Positions 8,739-16,859 are shown, counted from the stretch's first letter. The stretch is 34,549 bases of DNA from an uncultured Eubacteriales bacterium (GCA_900316715.1 ONEC01000022.1:1-34549); one strand, 5' to 3'. The notes: a model not told the origin generated them from the sequence alone. A program made the numbers and translations.

Positions 8739-11021
8739 CTAGAAATTAGTCTGAAGAGCCAGTGCCTTATTCTGAAGTTCAAGAAGACTTCTGTAGATTC
8801 CGTCCGGGATCTTATTCAGTTCATCTTCTGTTCCCTCTTCAACTATTCGGCCACCGTCAATAACTATCAGTCTGTCTGCGTCCCTGAGTGTTGATAATCT
8901 ATGTGCTATGGAAAGCGTTGTTCTTCCCTTCACCAGAAGCTTCAGTGAATTCTGAATAGCTTTCTCAGTCTCTGTATCAACGCTGGCTGTTGCCTCATCC
9001 AGGATCAGTATCTTCGGATCAGCAAGTATCGCTCTCGCTATGGAGATTCTCTGTTTCTCTCCTCCTGATAATTCCTTTCCTGATGCTCCGATTATGGTGT
9101 CATAGCCATCCGGAAGCTTTGATATAAAATCATGAGCGCTGGCCAGCTTGGCAGCTCTGATAATATCAGCTCTCGTTGCATTTTCATTTCCATAAGCGAT
9201 GTTCATCGCGACGGATCCCATGAAGATATAAGTATCCTGTGAGACCATGGCTACATTTCTTCTAAGATCTGCTAAAGCCAGATCCTTAACATCGTTTCCG
9301 TCTATTTTTATAGAACCCTCATTTACGTCATATAATCTGGAAATGAGATTAACAAGGGTGGACTTTCCTGCGCCGGAACGTCCTACTATTCCCAACATTT
9401 CACCTTCCCTGACCTTAAGATTAATGTTCTTAAGTACCGGGCGGCCTGCCTTATATCCAAAGGTTACATCCTTCAGTTCTATCTCACCGCGTGGCTTATC
9501 CAGCTTTATCGGTTCCTTCTTTTCCTGTATCTCAGGAATAGCATCGATTATCTCAAACAGACGCTCAGCTGAGTTGATACTGTCAGACCACATACGGAAT
9601 ACCCATGAGAAGAAGTTCATAGGTCCGTTAAGCTGCATAACATATCCGACGAAGGTTATAAGAACACCGAGGTCTATCTTATCTGTTTTGAGAACTAAAA
9701 ATACACCTGCTATCCATATCCATATGCTGGATATCTCCTGGACCATGTTATACATAATGGCAAAACGGTTTCTGAGGCGGACTATGTTGATCTCCGCTTC
9801 GCAGAGCTTCTCATTCGGATGCATGAACCTTTCTATTTCAGCACCTTCCTGTCCAAAGGCCTTCACTACTCTGGCTCCTGTAAGATTATCGTTGGCCTTG
9901 CTGGTAACCGCCTTCTCGGCACGATGTCTCTTGCCTGAAAGGGTCCAGAGACCAGGACGAAGCTTAACTGTCATAAAGACAAGAAGCGGCAGCAGTATGC
10001 AGGCCAGAAGAGCCATCTGCCAGTTAAGTCTGTACATAACTATAAAGGTTACTATTATGGTCATTCCATGTACGAATATCATAGGAAGACCATCTATAAA
10101 GAACTCTCTTACTCTTTCCGAGTCACTGAGAACTCTTGTCATGAGACCGCCAGTCTGCTTATTTGTAAAGAAGCTGAGAGACAGTCTGCTCATGGAATCA
10201 AATACATCTGTTTTAATGTCTCTTACAGCTGAGCTGGCAACCTTTGCCATAACAAATATCTGCAGCCAGCTTGTAACGGCGGCAATAAGTCTTGCACCTA
10301 TCATCACTAAAACGAGCATAAGGAGGGCCAGCGTATACTTCCCTCCTAATCCGAATCCTGAAAGATATACATCGTCCTTTTCAAGTACGTGGTCAAAAAG
10401 TACCTTACCTATAAGGTATGGCCACGCAATACTTACAACTGCTGTAAGGGTATATGTCAGACAGAGCACTACTATTTCCAGTCTGTATCTCAGGAAGTAC
10501 TTAAGAGTTCTGCCAAAGATGGAACGCTTGTTCTTCTTTTTAGAACTGCTTTCCTCTTCTTCCTCCTCTTCAGCTTCATGAACAGGTGTATCACCGTCCT
10601 TTACGAAGGATTTAAGCTGTCTGTAAAAGACGTTCATTTCCTCCTGAAATCTGTTCGTAAATGCTGCCAGCCTTAAGGCTTTTCCCTCATATTCTGCAGT
10701 CAGAATATTAGTATCTATGAAATGCTCAATATGTATATGTTTCAGCTTATCAATATTAAAGAATTGTATATCAAATGCTCCGCCATCTTCCAGAGACTCG
10801 TCCTCAGCTCTCTCAACACCTCTGAAGTAATAAACATGATCCTTCGGAAGTGCTTTCTGCATTACGCCGACAACCGACTTTGTCAGAATAATGAAACCCG
10901 AAATATATTCACTGTCAAATGAAAGGTCGATAGAGCTTTCAAGAAGAATGTCTTCCCGATCTACCCCATATTCCTTCAGCTGTCTCAGCGCTGCTTTTGA
11001 TAATTTACTGTCCTGCTTCAA
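8739..11021 (-). CDS. ABC exporter half-transporter with N-terminal PH-like region
   Basis: A fused exporter half of 760 residues from the TTG start at 11021. I prefer this start because AAAAGGAG lies 8 nt upstream; an in-frame ATG at 11045 has no ribosome site. Residues 1-145 are a soluble beta-rich region with SGFIILTKSVVGVM. A Glu/Lys-rich linker follows, then about six membrane spans. The ATPase domain has Walker A GRSGAGKST, signature LSGGEKQ, Walker B with Glu in ILILDEATASVD, and a SIAHRLSTL switch His. Both this and the downstream half keep the catalytic Glu, so neither site is visibly degenerate. It follows the XRE gene by 78 bp (54 bp if ATG is used) and precedes DUF1854. Confidence 0.87.
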   Translation of the reverse strand: MKQDSKLSKAALRQLKEYGVDREDILLESSIDLSFDSEYISGFIILTKSVVGVMQKALPKDHVYYFRGVERAEDESLEDGGAFDIQFFNIDKLKHIHIEHFIDTNILTAEYEGKALRLAAFTNRFQEEMNVFYRQLKSFVKDGDTPVHEAEEEEEEESSSKKKNKRSIFGRTLKYFLRYRLEIVVLCLTYTLTAVVSIAWPYLIGKVLFDHVLEKDDVYLSGFGLGGKYTLALLMLVLVMIGARLIAAVTSWLQIFVMAKVASSAVRDIKTDVFDSMSRLSLSFFTNKQTGGLMTRVLSDSERVREFFIDGLPMIFVHGMTIIVTFIVMYRLNWQMALLACILLPLLVFMTVKLRPGLWTLSGKRHRAEKAVTSKANDNLTGARVVKAFGQEGAEIERFMHPNEKLCEAEINIVRLRNRFAIMYNMVQEISSIWIWIAGVFLVLKTDKIDLGVLITFVGYVMQLNGPMNFFSWVFRMWSDSINSAERLFEIIDAIPEIQEKKEPIKLDKPRGEIELKDVTFGYKAGRPVLKNINLKVREGEMLGIVGRSGAGKSTLVNLISRLYDVNEGSIKIDGNDVKDLALADLRRNVAMVSQDTYIFMGSVAMNIAYGNENATRADIIRAAKLASAHDFISKLPDGYDTIIGASGKELSGGEKQRISIARAILADPKILILDEATASVDTETEKAIQNSLKLLVKGRTTLSIAHRLSTLRDADRLIVIDGGRIVEEGTEDELNKIPDGIYRSLLELQNKALALQTNF

Positions 11022-11055
11022 AGTTCTGTCTCCTTTTCTAGTCATTCATAAGATT

Positions 11056-11085
11056 CATCAGGTCCGATTCTGCTCAGACCTGATG
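11056..11085 (-). repeat. Inverted repeat between the XRE and ABC genes
   Basis: Nine-base arms CATCAGGTC and GACCTGATG (11077-11085 and 11056-11064) are separated by 12 nt. No U-tract follows on the minus strand, so it is not a standard terminator. It could be an operator, an mRNA-processing hairpin, or a translational brake just ahead of the ABC gene. Confidence 0.55.
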
Positions 11086-11099
11086 CAGTTCCTATGAGC

Positions 11100-11360
11100 T
11101 TAAGCCGTCCTTCTTGATACATCCGAAGCCTCAAGCACGATTATCTCGTCCATAGATACTCCGAATATGTTTGCTAGTACGACCAGGTTGTCAATTGTTG
11201 GAAGCGCAACACCCCTCTGCCACTTGTAGATAGCCTGTGGTGTTGTGAATCCAAATATGTTCTGCAGATCTGCTACTGACAGACCTGCTGTCTTGCGAAG
11301 TACAGTTATCTTTCTGCCTGTACCCACTGTGTCAATCATTGGCATCATATACTCATGCAT
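11100..11360 (-). CDS. XRE-family helix-turn-helix regulator
   Basis: An 86-residue DNA-binding protein. The single Cro/C1-type HTH covers about residues 14-75: KITVLRKTAGLSVADLQNIF, then FTTPQAIYKWQRG as turn and recognition helix, then LPTIDNLVVLANIFGVSMDEI. A longer reading frame extends upstream, but its extra residues fall on the terminator hairpin. The ATG at 11360 has GGAGGGG 7 nt before it, so I use that start. It is the first full-length gene after the attenuator at 11388-11427 and lies directly ahead of the ABC/DUF1854 genes, which it probably regulates together with its own promoter. No sensor domain is attached. Confidence 0.88.
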   Translation of the reverse strand: MHEYMMPMIDTVGTGRKITVLRKTAGLSVADLQNIFGFTTPQAIYKWQRGVALPTIDNLVVLANIFGVSMDEIIVLEASDVSRRTA

Positions 11361-11387
11361 GGTATGTCCCCTCCAAAATGTAAAACA

Positions 11388-11427
11388 AAATAAAAAACCG
11401 CTCATCTTCGCATGCAAGATAAGCGGT
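11388..11427 (-). terminator. Intrinsic terminator/attenuator ahead of the XRE gene
   Basis: On the minus strand, arms ACCGCTTATCTT (11416-11427) and AAGATGAGCGGT (11397-11408) pair over 12 bp with one G-U around a 7-nt loop. They are followed by TTTTTTATTTTG. The terminator lies between the 45-codon leader ORF and the XRE ribosome site, so it controls read-through into the XRE/ABC genes. Confidence 0.88.
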
Positions 11428-11512
11428 ATACCTTCAAAGTATCATGAGTAATGAGACAACTTTAATTTAGCAGCCGTCCCCCTTTACGCTGAAAACGCTT
11501 ATCTTATATGCA
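11409..11512 (-). promoter_or_regulatory. Predicted antiterminator pairing (attenuation element)
   Basis: The RNA from 11512-11496, inside the leader ORF (third base of codon 31 to first base of codon 37), can pair with the RNA from 11425-11409. That second stretch is most of the terminator 5' arm plus its loop. I count 16 of 17 positions paired, with two G-U pairs, one A-C mismatch and an uninterrupted 10-bp AAGATAAGCG/CGCTTATCTT core. The two structures exclude each other. A ribosome moving freely over codons 31-37 would favour termination, and one stalled upstream would favour read-through. The pairing is read from sequence; the mechanism is inferred. Confidence 0.72.
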
Positions 11513-11604
11513 CACAACAAATCATGGTAATCACCTGTGATAGTTGTAGGTGTCACCTCTGTTCTAATCTTATTAACATTTGTAATTATTGTAGTTGTGA
11601 ACAT
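11467..11604 (-). CDS. 45-codon Thr/Ile-rich leader ORF
   Basis: A short frame at 11604-11467 starts with ATG behind AAAGGAAAAGAT and ends in TAA. The 45-residue product begins MFTTTIITNVNKIRTEVTPT and ends VKGDGC. Nine residues are Thr and five Ile, clustered in codons 3-8 and 18-23, which recalls amino-acid-sensing leader peptides such as ThrL. It is too long for a minimal leader but close to BmrB of Bacillus subtilis, whose translation controls an ABC exporter pair by attenuation. The distal codons overlap the antiterminator strand. It might also be a small functional protein. A dedicated promoter, ribosome site and downstream attenuator make it a credible translated ORF. Confidence 0.7.
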   Translation of the reverse strand: MFTTTIITNVNKIRTEVTPTTITGDYHDLLCAYKISVFSVKGDGC

Positions 11605-11618
11605 ATCTTTTCCTTTCC

Positions 11619-11637
11619 GGGGTTTACTACGCACCCC
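11619..11637 (-). other. Leader hairpin just upstream of the 45-codon ORF
   Basis: Arms GGGGT and ACCCC enclose a 9-nt loop and end immediately before the AAAGG ribosome site. It may tune translation of the leader ORF. Confidence 0.4.
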
Positions 11638-11662
11638 TATATTTTTTCAAAAACTGTAAACT

Positions 11663-11691
11663 AGAATAACATAAGTTTCCTTATTTGTCAT
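11663..11691 (-). promoter_or_regulatory. Sigma-A promoter of the leader ORF-XRE-ABC unit
   Basis: On the minus strand, -35 ATGACA (11686-11691) and -10 TATTCT (11663-11668) are spaced by 17 bp. Transcription would start near 11656, about 50 nt before the leader ORF. Confidence 0.6.
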
Positions 11692-11707
11692 TATACCAGT
11701 GGTATAA
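11691..11707. promoter_or_regulatory. Perfect palindromic operator candidate
   Basis: TTATACCAGTGGTATAA has 8-base arms around a single central base and abuts the -35 hexamer of the promoter at 11663-11691. The encoded XRE protein is the natural candidate to bind it as a dimer. An operator just upstream of -35 suits either activation or repression. Confidence 0.55.
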
Positions 11708-11742
11708 AATTTAAAAAATTTTTTATAATATTTTTACGAATA

Positions 11743-12069
11743 TCAATCCTCTATATCGTCGTAATCATCATCGTCATCGCCAAATCCATAATTCAGCACA
11801 TCATTATATGCCGCATTGGCTGCGAGGCTTTCTTTCCTCGCCTTCCATGTATCGACCACGCTCTTTATCGCCAGCATCTCATCAACCACCAGTTCCGGAG
11901 TTGTAGGCCTGACATTTCTCAGATATGAAGTCATCCTGTCCATAGCTTTAGGGCTTCCAAGATTCTTCGCCACTGCTTCTCCCAGTTCATCAGGAAAACC
12001 AAGGCTTCTCATAGCTGTCATCAGGTTATCCTTGGAGTATGCCCAAATTCTCTTATAATCGTCCATCAT
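11743..12069 (-). CDS. Small uncharacterised protein with acidic C-terminus
   Basis: I do not recognise this protein. The ATG at 12069 follows GGAGAGGTGT and overlaps the end of the upstream gene, whose stop is at 12053-12055. A further upstream extension of the frame lies inside that gene and is not used. The 108 residues are mostly helical and soluble (opening MMDDYKRIWAYSKDN) and end in an acidic tail, DDDDDYDDIED. The overlap of 17 bp suggests translational coupling to the glycosidase-like protein. No signal peptide, membrane span or known motif is seen. Confidence 0.75.
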   Translation of the reverse strand: MMDDYKRIWAYSKDNLMTAMRSLGFPDELGEAVAKNLGSPKAMDRMTSYLRNVRPTTPELVVDEMLAIKSVVDTWKARKESLAANAAYNDVLNYGFGDDDDDYDDIED

Positions 12070-14002
12070 ACACCTCTCCGCAGAGTCCCTCAAGAATTGA
12101 GCCGCAGGCCCATGGCATAAGTGCAAACCAGGTAGACGCCGGTGATCCGTCAGGATAAGTCTCTGTAAGCAGTCCCTCACTGTGACAGAATCTTTCAGAC
12201 ATCCAGCCCTTTCGTCCATAATCAAATTCCTTGTCAAAGCTGTTATGACACTGGCAGCTCCAGAGAATAGTATCCTCCATACGGCTTCTTATATAGCTGT
12301 CATCACGGAATCTCAGATAATATGCCATCTCATCAAGTATAGATGAAGACATTGGATGAATATGAGGATTTGTAACAGAAGTTATGCTTCCTCCACAGCT
12401 TGACCAGCCCACCTTACTGAGTGGTGGAACCTTGATCGGTGAATTATAGCAGAACTTAAAGGTATACTCATAATAGAGGGCATCCTTCATATGATTCAGC
12501 AGTCTTTCCTTATCTTCCGGTGATTCAACTATCTCATGAAGATATCTCACTGCACGTATAAAACTGAGTATTCCCTCGGAATCAATATTCTTATCTATAT
12601 CCAGAGGTCCGCCGTAGCACTCCTCATGTCTGATATATGCATCATGATACCAGGCTTCACTCTGCATCATAGCTTCAACATAGGCTCTCTCTCCTGTGAG
12701 ATATGAGTAATATGCTGCAGCTGCCATACACCAGGCACCTGAGAAGGAATCATATTCCATTCCGGATCCCGTCTTCTCTGAAAATACATAAGGATACTCG
12801 TGATCCTGATTTCTCCCCTGCTCAGTACGGCTTATAACTCTCTTTGCAAATTCCAGCCAGTCCGCATGTTCTGTTCCGTTCTTCTTCTCCCATGCATATG
12901 CACGAAGAATAAGATAAACACTCTGACCTATAAGATAAGCCACGTGTCCCGGAGTATTCTGCTTCTCATACCACCAGCCTGAATTACTCCATACGCCTTC
13001 CTTCTCCACCAGGAATGGCAGATCATTCTTCTCATTTATACTGCAGTGCACTATATGATCTATACAGTCAACAGCCTGACTCCTCATCTTCTCATTTTCC
13101 AGCCTGTGGGCAGAAAAGAGCATAGGTGCTGCCGCAGATAGTCCGTTAGTCCAGGAAATGGATGGCAGGAGTCTGTATTCAAAACAATCTCCTTTATCAA
13201 ATACAAAGCAGGTATAGCTGTGATTCTCCGGAATCCAGGCATTATCCGCTATGGCTTCGGCCATATCACGTACAGTCTCCTGTACAGTACTTCTCTTTCT
13301 CGGACTCTCATGATAATTCTCATATACCCACTTCAGAATATCATGTATGCCCCTCTCATCCTCTGACTGCATATCAAAGAGATGAAGGCTGACTGTAACC
13401 GATTCTCCTTTTTTTATGCTGAAACAGTTTTCCCCCATCTCGGCTCTTGGGTTGATCTTATGAGAATCTATAAACATATAAGGTGCATTCTCATATCCGA
13501 GAGTGTACCATACTTCATTATTTTCCAATGAGCAGCCATAACCGCAGTACTGATCGAACTCTCCTGCCAGTCCCGGCTTCCACTGTTTTCTATCGCCTTC
13601 AGAATAAATATAATAAGGAGATGCTGCAAATCCCGTTATTCTTCCATCTAAATACATAAGTGCTGTAGGATGGGACAATCTGTCGCTTCTCACCATCCAC
13701 CATGGATGTGCCGGAAAATCCGCCTCCATTCTGAGTCTCGGTGCCTTGCTGTCAACAACAAGAGGAGCCTCTCCTCTGTTTGTTCCATACATAAATCCCG
13801 GAAGAAAGAATCTTGCCTCCGGTGAAGGAGTTCTGTCACCTGTCACGGCAAATCTGATAACTCCCGTAAAGTCTTCTTCTGCAGTAATGCTGAATACAGT
13901 ATCTCCCGCATCAGGAATCATAGTAACTGAAAGATTATTCTCTGTCAGTGATGTATATTCTTCCTCTGCTCCCCGTTGTCTGGCTGTCACAATAATACTC
14001 AT
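12053..14002 (-). CDS. Intracellular (alpha/alpha)6-barrel glycosidase-like protein
   Basis: A 649-residue protein. The start at 14002 is chosen because AAGGAGG lies 8 nt upstream; the ATG at 14023 would put that ribosome site inside the gene. The first 240 residues look beta-sandwich-like. From about 250 the chain has repeated helical hairpins rich in Trp, Tyr and His (SYTCFVFDKGDCFEYRLL, GGPLDIDKNIDSEGILSFIR), in the style of six-hairpin glycosidases and hydrolases acting on uronic or rare sugars. No signal peptide is present, so the substrate would be an imported saccharide. I cannot name a GH family or catalytic acids. It lies 35 bp after a sensor kinase gene and overlaps a small acidic protein gene. 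Confidence 0.65.
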   Translation of the reverse strand: MSIIVTARQRGAEEEYTSLTENNLSVTMIPDAGDTVFSITAEEDFTGVIRFAVTGDRTPSPEARFFLPGFMYGTNRGEAPLVVDSKAPRLRMEADFPAHPWWMVRSDRLSHPTALMYLDGRITGFAASPYYIYSEGDRKQWKPGLAGEFDQYCGYGCSLENNEVWYTLGYENAPYMFIDSHKINPRAEMGENCFSIKKGESVTVSLHLFDMQSEDERGIHDILKWVYENYHESPRKRSTVQETVRDMAEAIADNAWIPENHSYTCFVFDKGDCFEYRLLPSISWTNGLSAAAPMLFSAHRLENEKMRSQAVDCIDHIVHCSINEKNDLPFLVEKEGVWSNSGWWYEKQNTPGHVAYLIGQSVYLILRAYAWEKKNGTEHADWLEFAKRVISRTEQGRNQDHEYPYVFSEKTGSGMEYDSFSGAWCMAAAAYYSYLTGERAYVEAMMQSEAWYHDAYIRHEECYGGPLDIDKNIDSEGILSFIRAVRYLHEIVESPEDKERLLNHMKDALYYEYTFKFCYNSPIKVPPLSKVGWSSCGGSITSVTNPHIHPMSSSILDEMAYYLRFRDDSYIRSRMEDTILWSCQCHNSFDKEFDYGRKGWMSERFCHSEGLLTETYPDGSPASTWFALMPWACGSILEGLCGEVYDGRL

Positions 14003-14037
14003 AAATTCTGCCTCCTTAGCCATGTCATATTACAAAC

Positions 14038-16695
14038 CTATTCAGGTAAGAATTCCATTATCTCTTCATCATCTGAAGGATCATCTGAATCTGATATATT
14101 CATGTTCTCTCTTATCACCCCTGCCAGCTCCTCATACTTTGTAAGGGCAGCGTCATGGTGACGTCGTATCTCTTCTATATTCTCTTCCTTTGCTGCTGCC
14201 TCAAGTCCCGCAGCAATATCAGCAAGTTCCGAAGCTCCCAGGGTTCTTGATGAACTCTTCAGAGAATGTACATATACTCCGTAGTTCTTCCAGTCCTCTG
14301 CCATAAAACTTACTCTGATATTCTCTATCTTATTCTTTTCTTCCTTTGCAAAGGTTTCCAGAACAGACTTATACATATCCATATCATATGCACAGAATCT
14401 AAGTCCTTCCTCAGTCTCAACCCCTGCCTCCTTAAGTGCATTTATAAGTTCTTCAGAAGCACTGTCTATCTGCACTTCCTTATTTCCATCATCCCTAACC
14501 GGCTTTATCTTCTCATCCGGAAGATAATTGCTTATCATCTTTTCAAGAAGAGCTCCCTCCACAGGCTTAGTAAGATAATCATCAAATCCCATCTGAAGAT
14601 ATCTGTCCTTAGCTCCTCTTATGACATCTGCAGTAAGACATATGATAGGCGTACTGCAGTTAAGCTTATTCTCAAGTCCTCTTATCAGCCTCATAGCCTC
14701 GGTTCCATCCATATCCGGCATACGCTGATCCATAAGGATAATATCATATCGGTTTTCTTCAGCCAGCTTTACGGCATCCGGTCCATTTAAGGCGGTATCT
14801 ATCTGAATCTCCGTCTTCTTCAGAAGATTGGTTACTACCAGGATATTCATCTCCGTATCATCTACCACGAGTATACGGGCATCCGGTGCACGGAAGGATT
14901 CACTATAGGTTTCATCATTTCCATCGGAAGCAGCAGCCTCTTTATAATCCCCAAGCGGTGTCTCATCTTCTATCTTCTGCCACAGATCAAAGGAGAAGGT
15001 GCTTCCAACATTATATTCACTTTCCACAACCAGCTCACTGCCCATAAGATTCAGCAGCTTCCTTGTAATGGTCATTCCCAGACCTGTTCCTTCTATGTTG
15101 CGGTTTCTTACCACATCCAGTCTCTCAAAGGATTCAAAGAGACGGGCCATATCGCTTTCTTTTATGCCTATACCTGTATCCTTAACTTCAACATGAAGCA
15201 GGATTCCGGTACCCGATTCCTTCTCTGTTTTTTCCTTACCTTCCATCAGAAGAGTTACTGTTCCCTTCTCCGTATATTTCACTGCATTTGTAAGAAGGTT
15301 CATGATTATCTGATTGATGCGGGTATCATCACCATATAACTCCGATGGAAGCTTTGGATCAATATCAAAAACAAGCTCCAGATTCTTTGCTGCAGCTCTT
15401 TCAGCAATTGAATTTCTTAAATATGATATCTGGGAAGACACGTTGTAACGTACCGGAACTATATCCATCTTTCCGTCTTCTATCTTGGAGAAGTCCAGAA
15501 TTCCGTTGATCAGCTGCAGCAGGTTATGTCCTGACTGCTTAATATTGTGGGAATATCCTATAATATCCTTATTATCCGATTCCCGGAGGATCATCTCATT
15601 CATGCCGATGATTGCATTGATAGGAGTTCTTATCTCATGGGACATATCCGCCAGGAAGCGGCTCTTTGCTTCATTTGCCTCATCTGCCGCCTGCTTCTCC
15701 AGCTTCAGCATCTGCTGCTTATATTCCTGTTCCTGCTCACTTACCCTATCCAGAACTCTTGCAAGGAACATGGCTGCCAGAGCACCGATTGCAATAGCCA
15801 CTACTGTTGATATAACAAAGCCTCTCATCATGTTGAAAACATCTCTCGAAAGCACAGCTTTGCTTGTCGCAGTACACACATACCATCCGGTGTTAGACAT
15901 TTTGGAAAATGTTATCCCTCTCATTATTCCGTCATAGTCTCTGATGTATACCATCTCTTCATCACCGGACTGAATATTCTTAATCAGATCAGCATAAGGT
16001 GCATCCGGAACATCCATAACATTAAGAGGCATATCATCATAGCTGTAGGCTTCATTTGGATGAACTATCATTCTCATATTCTGATCGATTAAGAAGGCAT
16101 AGCTATCCTCTGCAACATCAGCCTCTCTTATCATATCCACCAGAACATCAAGAAATATATCGGCCGCCAGAACTCCCAGAAGCTCCCCGTCCTTATAAAC
16201 AGCTTTTGAAATTGTTATAACCGGCTTTTTCGTATCTGAATCCAGATATGGTGTGGAATAAAACAGCTCTCCCGTAAGGGCAGAAGTCGTGTACCACTCT
16301 CTCTCATGTACGAAATCAACCGAGCCGTCTGCCATGAAATCAGACGCACATACCATAAAATTGTTGGGATATGTAAAATAGACATCATAAACATAGCCGT
16401 TCTTGTTAAGCAGTTCGTTGCTATGTCTAAGATATTCATGAAATGCATCGTAGTCCTGATATGATATACCATTGACTGCTATTTCCGCCGCCATGGTATC
16501 TATGATCGTCGCATTGGTATTAACCCAGGCAGTAAGCTCAAGGGCATACTTCTGCGTTGCTACTCCATAGTTATCTTCCAGCTGGTCAGTAAGGCTCGTT
16601 CTGGCTCTCTGATAACTGAAAAACGCCAGTAATACTGTACTGCCAAGCACTGCTAGAACTATTATAACTGTAACCTTAGTCCTAAAACTCTTCAT
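14038..16695 (-). CDS. Hybrid sensor histidine kinase (Cache-HisKA-HATPase-REC-HPt)
   Basis: An 885-residue membrane kinase. A first membrane span lies at about 8-28, an extracytoplasmic double-Cache-like sensor at 40-285 (DVYFTYPNNFMVCASDF, GVLAADIFLDVLVDMI), and a second span at 291-313. A coiled coil (318-345) leads to the H-box MSHEIRTP with His353. N-box (NQIIMNLLTNAVKYTEKG), G1 (VKDTGIGI) and G2 (GTGLGM) follow. The receiver at about 607-725 carries Asp656, and the HPt domain carries His810 in HSLKSS. This is a complete phosphorelay except for an output regulator, which is not encoded next to it. Such Cache domains bind small extracellular ligands. The next genes are a glycosidase-like protein and a small acidic protein, possibly one operon. 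Confidence 0.93.
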   Translation of the reverse strand: MKSFRTKVTVIIVLAVLGSTVLLAFFSYQRARTSLTDQLEDNYGVATQKYALELTAWVNTNATIIDTMAAEIAVNGISYQDYDAFHEYLRHSNELLNKNGYVYDVYFTYPNNFMVCASDFMADGSVDFVHEREWYTTSALTGELFYSTPYLDSDTKKPVITISKAVYKDGELLGVLAADIFLDVLVDMIREADVAEDSYAFLIDQNMRMIVHPNEAYSYDDMPLNVMDVPDAPYADLIKNIQSGDEEMVYIRDYDGIMRGITFSKMSNTGWYVCTATSKAVLSRDVFNMMRGFVISTVVAIAIGALAAMFLARVLDRVSEQEQEYKQQMLKLEKQAADEANEAKSRFLADMSHEIRTPINAIIGMNEMILRESDNKDIIGYSHNIKQSGHNLLQLINGILDFSKIEDGKMDIVPVRYNVSSQISYLRNSIAERAAAKNLELVFDIDPKLPSELYGDDTRINQIIMNLLTNAVKYTEKGTVTLLMEGKEKTEKESGTGILLHVEVKDTGIGIKESDMARLFESFERLDVVRNRNIEGTGLGMTITRKLLNLMGSELVVESEYNVGSTFSFDLWQKIEDETPLGDYKEAAASDGNDETYSESFRAPDARILVVDDTEMNILVVTNLLKKTEIQIDTALNGPDAVKLAEENRYDIILMDQRMPDMDGTEAMRLIRGLENKLNCSTPIICLTADVIRGAKDRYLQMGFDDYLTKPVEGALLEKMISNYLPDEKIKPVRDDGNKEVQIDSASEELINALKEAGVETEEGLRFCAYDMDMYKSVLETFAKEEKNKIENIRVSFMAEDWKNYGVYVHSLKSSSRTLGASELADIAAGLEAAAKEENIEEIRRHHDAALTKYEELAGVIRENMNISDSDDPSDDEEIMEFLPE

Positions 16696-16797
16696 AACTG
16701 TTCCCGCCCCAAAAACACAAAATACTTCCTGCCTAAATATACCATATTCTGCTGTTTTTTAACAGAAGGATTTCCCATGCTCCTGCCACAGATAACC

Positions 16798-16826
16798 AAA
16801 AGAAAATGCTGCCACAAGGGCAGCAT
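16798..16826 (-). terminator. Intrinsic terminator after glnN
   Basis: ATGCTGCC and GGCAGCAT (16819-16826 and 16806-16813) enclose a 5-nt loop and are followed on the minus strand by TTTTCTTTT. This is the only stand-alone terminator in the nitrogen block. The remaining sequence up to the kinase start at 16695 shows a small inverted repeat but no promoter I trust. Confidence 0.85.
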
Positions 16827-16859
16827 CTTCAGGGGATATATTGATATATATATTTGGAG

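Noticed and set aside
9247-10581. Long open frame (444 codons) on the plus strand
   Set aside because: It is wholly antisense to the ABC exporter gene, has no family resemblance or ribosome site, and reflects codon bias of the real gene.
3382-11021. Cyanophycin or antiphage defence island
   Set aside because: DUF1854, ABC and a DEAH helicase co-occur, but no cyanophycin synthetase/cyanophycinase, nuclease, methylase or integrase is present to support either reading.
11361-11417. N-terminal extension of the XRE protein
   Set aside because: It would translate the terminator U-tract and hairpin; the ATG at 11360 has GGAGGGG.
12070-12237. N-terminal extension of the 108-residue acidic-tailed protein
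   Set aside because: It overlaps the glycosidase-like gene in another frame; the ATG at 12069 has GGAGAGG directly upstream.
16696-16797. Promoter for the histidine kinase
   Set aside because: TATATT-like and TGTTAAAAAACAG sequences occur, but no -35/-10 pair with acceptable spacing stands out.
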